Assembly (NCBI GenBank): GCA_030280995.1
Contig: JASXTE010000015.1
Span: forward strand, 26,778,501 to 26,842,500
Source of the DNA: Hemileia vastatrix
Taxonomy: Eukaryota > Basidiomycota > Pucciniomycetes > Pucciniales > Zaghouaniaceae
Length of the DNA stretch: 64,000 bases
Direction: 5' to 3'
Positions 61,734 to 64,000 of the stretch are shown piece by piece (within the stretch, counting starts at the first letter, position 1; the number at the start of each line of letters is the position of its first letter). The notes beneath the pieces are model-generated. The model did no database searches. It worked only from the letters and a program-made list of their open reading frames with translations, and was not told the origin of the DNA. The position numbers and the translations under genes are program-made.

Positions 61734-62910
61734 TGTCATCCTAAATATCCTTAGGACTGAGTATTTCTTATGCTTAAAATAAGATAACCTTAACTGTATT
61801 AAGCTTATATCTTAAAAATATGGTTAAAATAATAATATATATTATTTTATTATATATATATATAATTATTATTCTATTATATAATTTATAATAGTTTAAA
61901 TAGCTTATCCATGGCCTAATAATACTTATTAAGGTGTTAAGGGAGTCATAATATACTTATCTTAAGTGATATGAAGTAATTATTGACATACATAAGCTTA
62001 TATGTATAAATAAATCTCATATTCAGTGAAATATGCAGTATATTATGTATATTTAGGTATATAAGTGGGTTTTAGCCCCTTTATAGCCTATAAACTTTGT
62101 TTTTCTGCTTATTTTAGGTCATATGGACGAAATCAGTGGACTCACAACACCTACAGAAGCATAGACACCTATATCAGGCGCATACACCCAGTTTGGACAA
62201 CTAAAATTACTTCCTTGGATGGTTATTCACGGATTTATGGGTTGGAAAGATGTTTTTGGGTTAATGTGGATGCTTGGGGATGTTATTGGGGGTTTGGACA
62301 TTTTATTTGTTTCCTTTATATGCTTTTAGTTTTATTAAATCTCTTTTTGATCATTTATTTTACCTGTTTCTTTATGGTATCTGCTTTTATCTGGGTTTTC
62401 TATTTATGGTATGACTCTGTGTTATTATTAATAGTGATGGAGGGTCCTTACTGGAGGTCTGGGTGTTGAAACTGCTTGAAGTGGACGCCATGGGGAGGTG
62501 ATGGGCCCTCACAGTGCTGTAATTGCCGGGGATAGCAGTGACATCATCTGGATTGAAGGTCTGTGCACTCCAGTGGATTTGGGTATAAGTAAGAAGGGAT
62601 TTTGACGGTTTATTATCATCATTCAATTAATACACTCCAAACAAAAACTACAATACAATTATTTGTATTCAGAAATATATTATAAAGCCCTTATAAATTG
62701 ATATTATCTTTATAAAAGCTATAACTATATTTTTTTCTTCTATTTTCCACCACTAGCACACATTTAAATCCAAGTATTGTGAGTTTTATTTGAGTATAAC
62801 TATTCTATTAGTCTTCCCCTGAGGTTTAATCACTAAATCATTTATTAATAAGTAGTAGGACCATAAAATAACACTATTATATCATACTTATATACTAGAC
62901 TATACTGACA
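61734..62910 (+). repeat. 3' LTR of element 5 (type B)
   Basis: TGTCATCCTAAATATCC (one change from TGTCAGCC) to TATACTGACA. Confidence 0.93.
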
Positions 62911-63000
62911 AAAAGAAGAATCTTTCCTAGTAAAATTGGTAAAGATAATGCTATTACATGATAATTTTTAATATATTTTCTATAGTATCCACAAAGTTTA
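62911..63000 (-). pseudogene. Element 6 continuation beyond element 5
   Basis: The minus strand encodes LCGYYRKYIKNYHVIALSLP, the RT-RNase H linker that should precede the part at 54060. It proves the insertion. The element stops near 63000. Confidence 0.85.
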
Positions 63001-64000
63001 TAGGCAGGAAGACTGGTCAACTTGATATCACTTTTCATTGTTAGAGGCTGGTATAGCCAGAGTTGGAATTCAGGAACAGAAGAAAGAGATTTTTTTTCAC
63101 AGGGATGGATTGAATTTAAAGGCAAGGTGAAAGAGAAGTTTAAAAGAAGAAGCTTGGAATTCTGGTTCAGAAGTTCACTTAGGATGGAATAGGATCTGGT
63201 GGAAGAGTGAAATGGGCTGTTTTGTAAAGATTCTGGAGAGGTGTTTGAACATAGTTGTTGGCAAAGGAAAAATGGGGATAATCTTGATTGGAGGAATGAT
63301 GTGGTGATCAAAACCTGGGTAGGCCTTTGAAATGCATATTTGGGGGTATTTGGTATGTAGGGTGTTGTTTGGGGTTACGGTGTTATTAATGGATTTTTTC
63401 AGCTTTAGGTGATAGGTAGTTATGGTGTTGTTATTGGTTTATATTGGAAGTTTATTGCTTAGTGGTGCTTATTTAGGCTTAAACTAGGTTCACTTAATAT
63501 GTCTCATCTTATTTTACTTTATTTTATTTTCATTTTGGTATGTCTTATGTTTGTTTATGTTGTTTATTAGTGAAGTTATGGGTTTTAAGGGTTTTTAGGG
63601 TTTTTATGGGTTGTATGGGTGTTTTAGGGCCTAGAAGCGGCCTACCCACACCTAAGAAGAAGCCTGCCTTGAAGCGGGGTGCTTTCCTGGCTGCTAGGGA
63701 AGCGTTAAAATGCACTTTTTGGCATGAAAAATGCTGGGAAAGCTGGAATTTGGGTGGGGAATTGGTCAGGGTGGTCTGTGCACTGGCTGTATGATGCGTG
63801 TGTGTGAAGATTTTTAGGGAATCATCTTATCTCTTTACTCATCACCTCTCTGATCCTCACTGTCTCATTGGCTAGTGTTTTGTTGGAATATATTACTGTT
63901 TATTTCAACTCTTTCTGATAGTCTGTCTGGGACTATTATCTTGCACTTTCAAAGAGGTCAAGAGTGTCTAATTAGAGGGTCTAGCAAACAGATCTCCAAT
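63001..64000. other. Unassigned right flank
   Basis: Less AT-rich, G/T-rich sequence. A plus-strand frame at 63540-63794 has basic and Cys residues but no recognisable family. It may be host DNA next to element 6. Confidence 0.35.

Larger units (their letters stand above)
54061..62910 (+). mobile_element. Element 5: young, nearly complete chromodomain gypsy element
   Basis: Two 1177-bp LTRs (54061-55237, 61734-62910) differ at about 21 sites by eye (about 98% identical). Between them lie primer site, upstream frame, gag, protease, RT, RNase H, integrase, chromodomain and a purine tract GGGGTGAGGGAG (61722-61733). The flanks AAATG (54056-54060) and AAAAG (62911-62915) are a duplication with one mismatch. 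It is inserted in element 6. Few lesions, but enough to block a full polyprotein. Confidence 0.93.

Noticed and set aside
63540..63794. 84-codon frame with basic and Cys residues
   Set aside because: No family recognised, no start context or neighbours to support it; left as unassigned flank.

Overview
The window is AT-rich eukaryotic DNA made almost entirely of LTR retrotransposons, most of them broken and nested in one another. No bacterial-type genes, rRNA genes or convincing tRNA genes are visible, and no intact host gene was recognised. The polyproteins are Ty3/gypsy. From memory, their closest look is to elements of rust fungi (Pucciniales, Austropuccinia-like): integrase, GPY/F, a C-terminal chromodomain, and Cys-rich C-X2-C-X6-C proteins ending in an RPG-type tail. 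That placement is an inference and was not searched.

Left half, 3049-31994: one old element, here called element 3, lies on the minus strand. Its LTRs are 3049-4140 and 30894-31994, and a tRNA-Lys-like primer-binding site abuts the inner edge of the 5' LTR. Two younger minus-strand elements sit inside it. Element 1 (9426-17837) is bounded by a perfect CCCAC duplication. Element 2 (22056-28049) is an internally deleted derivative. Between the integrase and the 3' LTR, element 3 carries an unusual 3' region: two decayed Zn2Cys6-like reading frames on the opposite strand, a set of AGTC...GACT mini-palindromes, a recurring hairpin-like module, and about 1.5 kb of two hexanucleotide microsatellites.

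Middle, 31995-40153: spacer DNA with a decayed coiled-coil gene relic, two solo LTRs (one with a perfect TTAAT duplication) and a headless pol fragment.

Right half, 40154-63000: plus-strand element 4 (40154-49082, 5' LTR truncated), a lone LTR (49088-49837), and minus-strand element 6 (50888-54060). Element 6 resumes at 62911 because the young, nearly complete plus-strand element 5 (54061-62910) is inserted in it. Element 5 has two 1177-bp LTRs about 98% identical by eye count, a gag reading frame, a 934-codon pol frame and a chromodomain. It still carries stops, a frameshift and a changed RNase H aspartate. The last kilobase is unassigned.

Elements 1, 2, 4, 5 and 6 belong to one chromodomain-bearing lineage with at least two unrelated LTR types; element 3 is a separate gypsy lineage. 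Points that stand out: the antisense zinc-cluster frames inside element 3; an upstream coiled-coil reading frame that ends Pro-Trp-stop at a conserved (A/T)TGGTAAG overlapping the gag start in four copies; chromodomains lacking most aromatic-cage residues; repeated Cys-to-TGA changes in zinc motifs; and an internal 298-bp duplication in an integrase.
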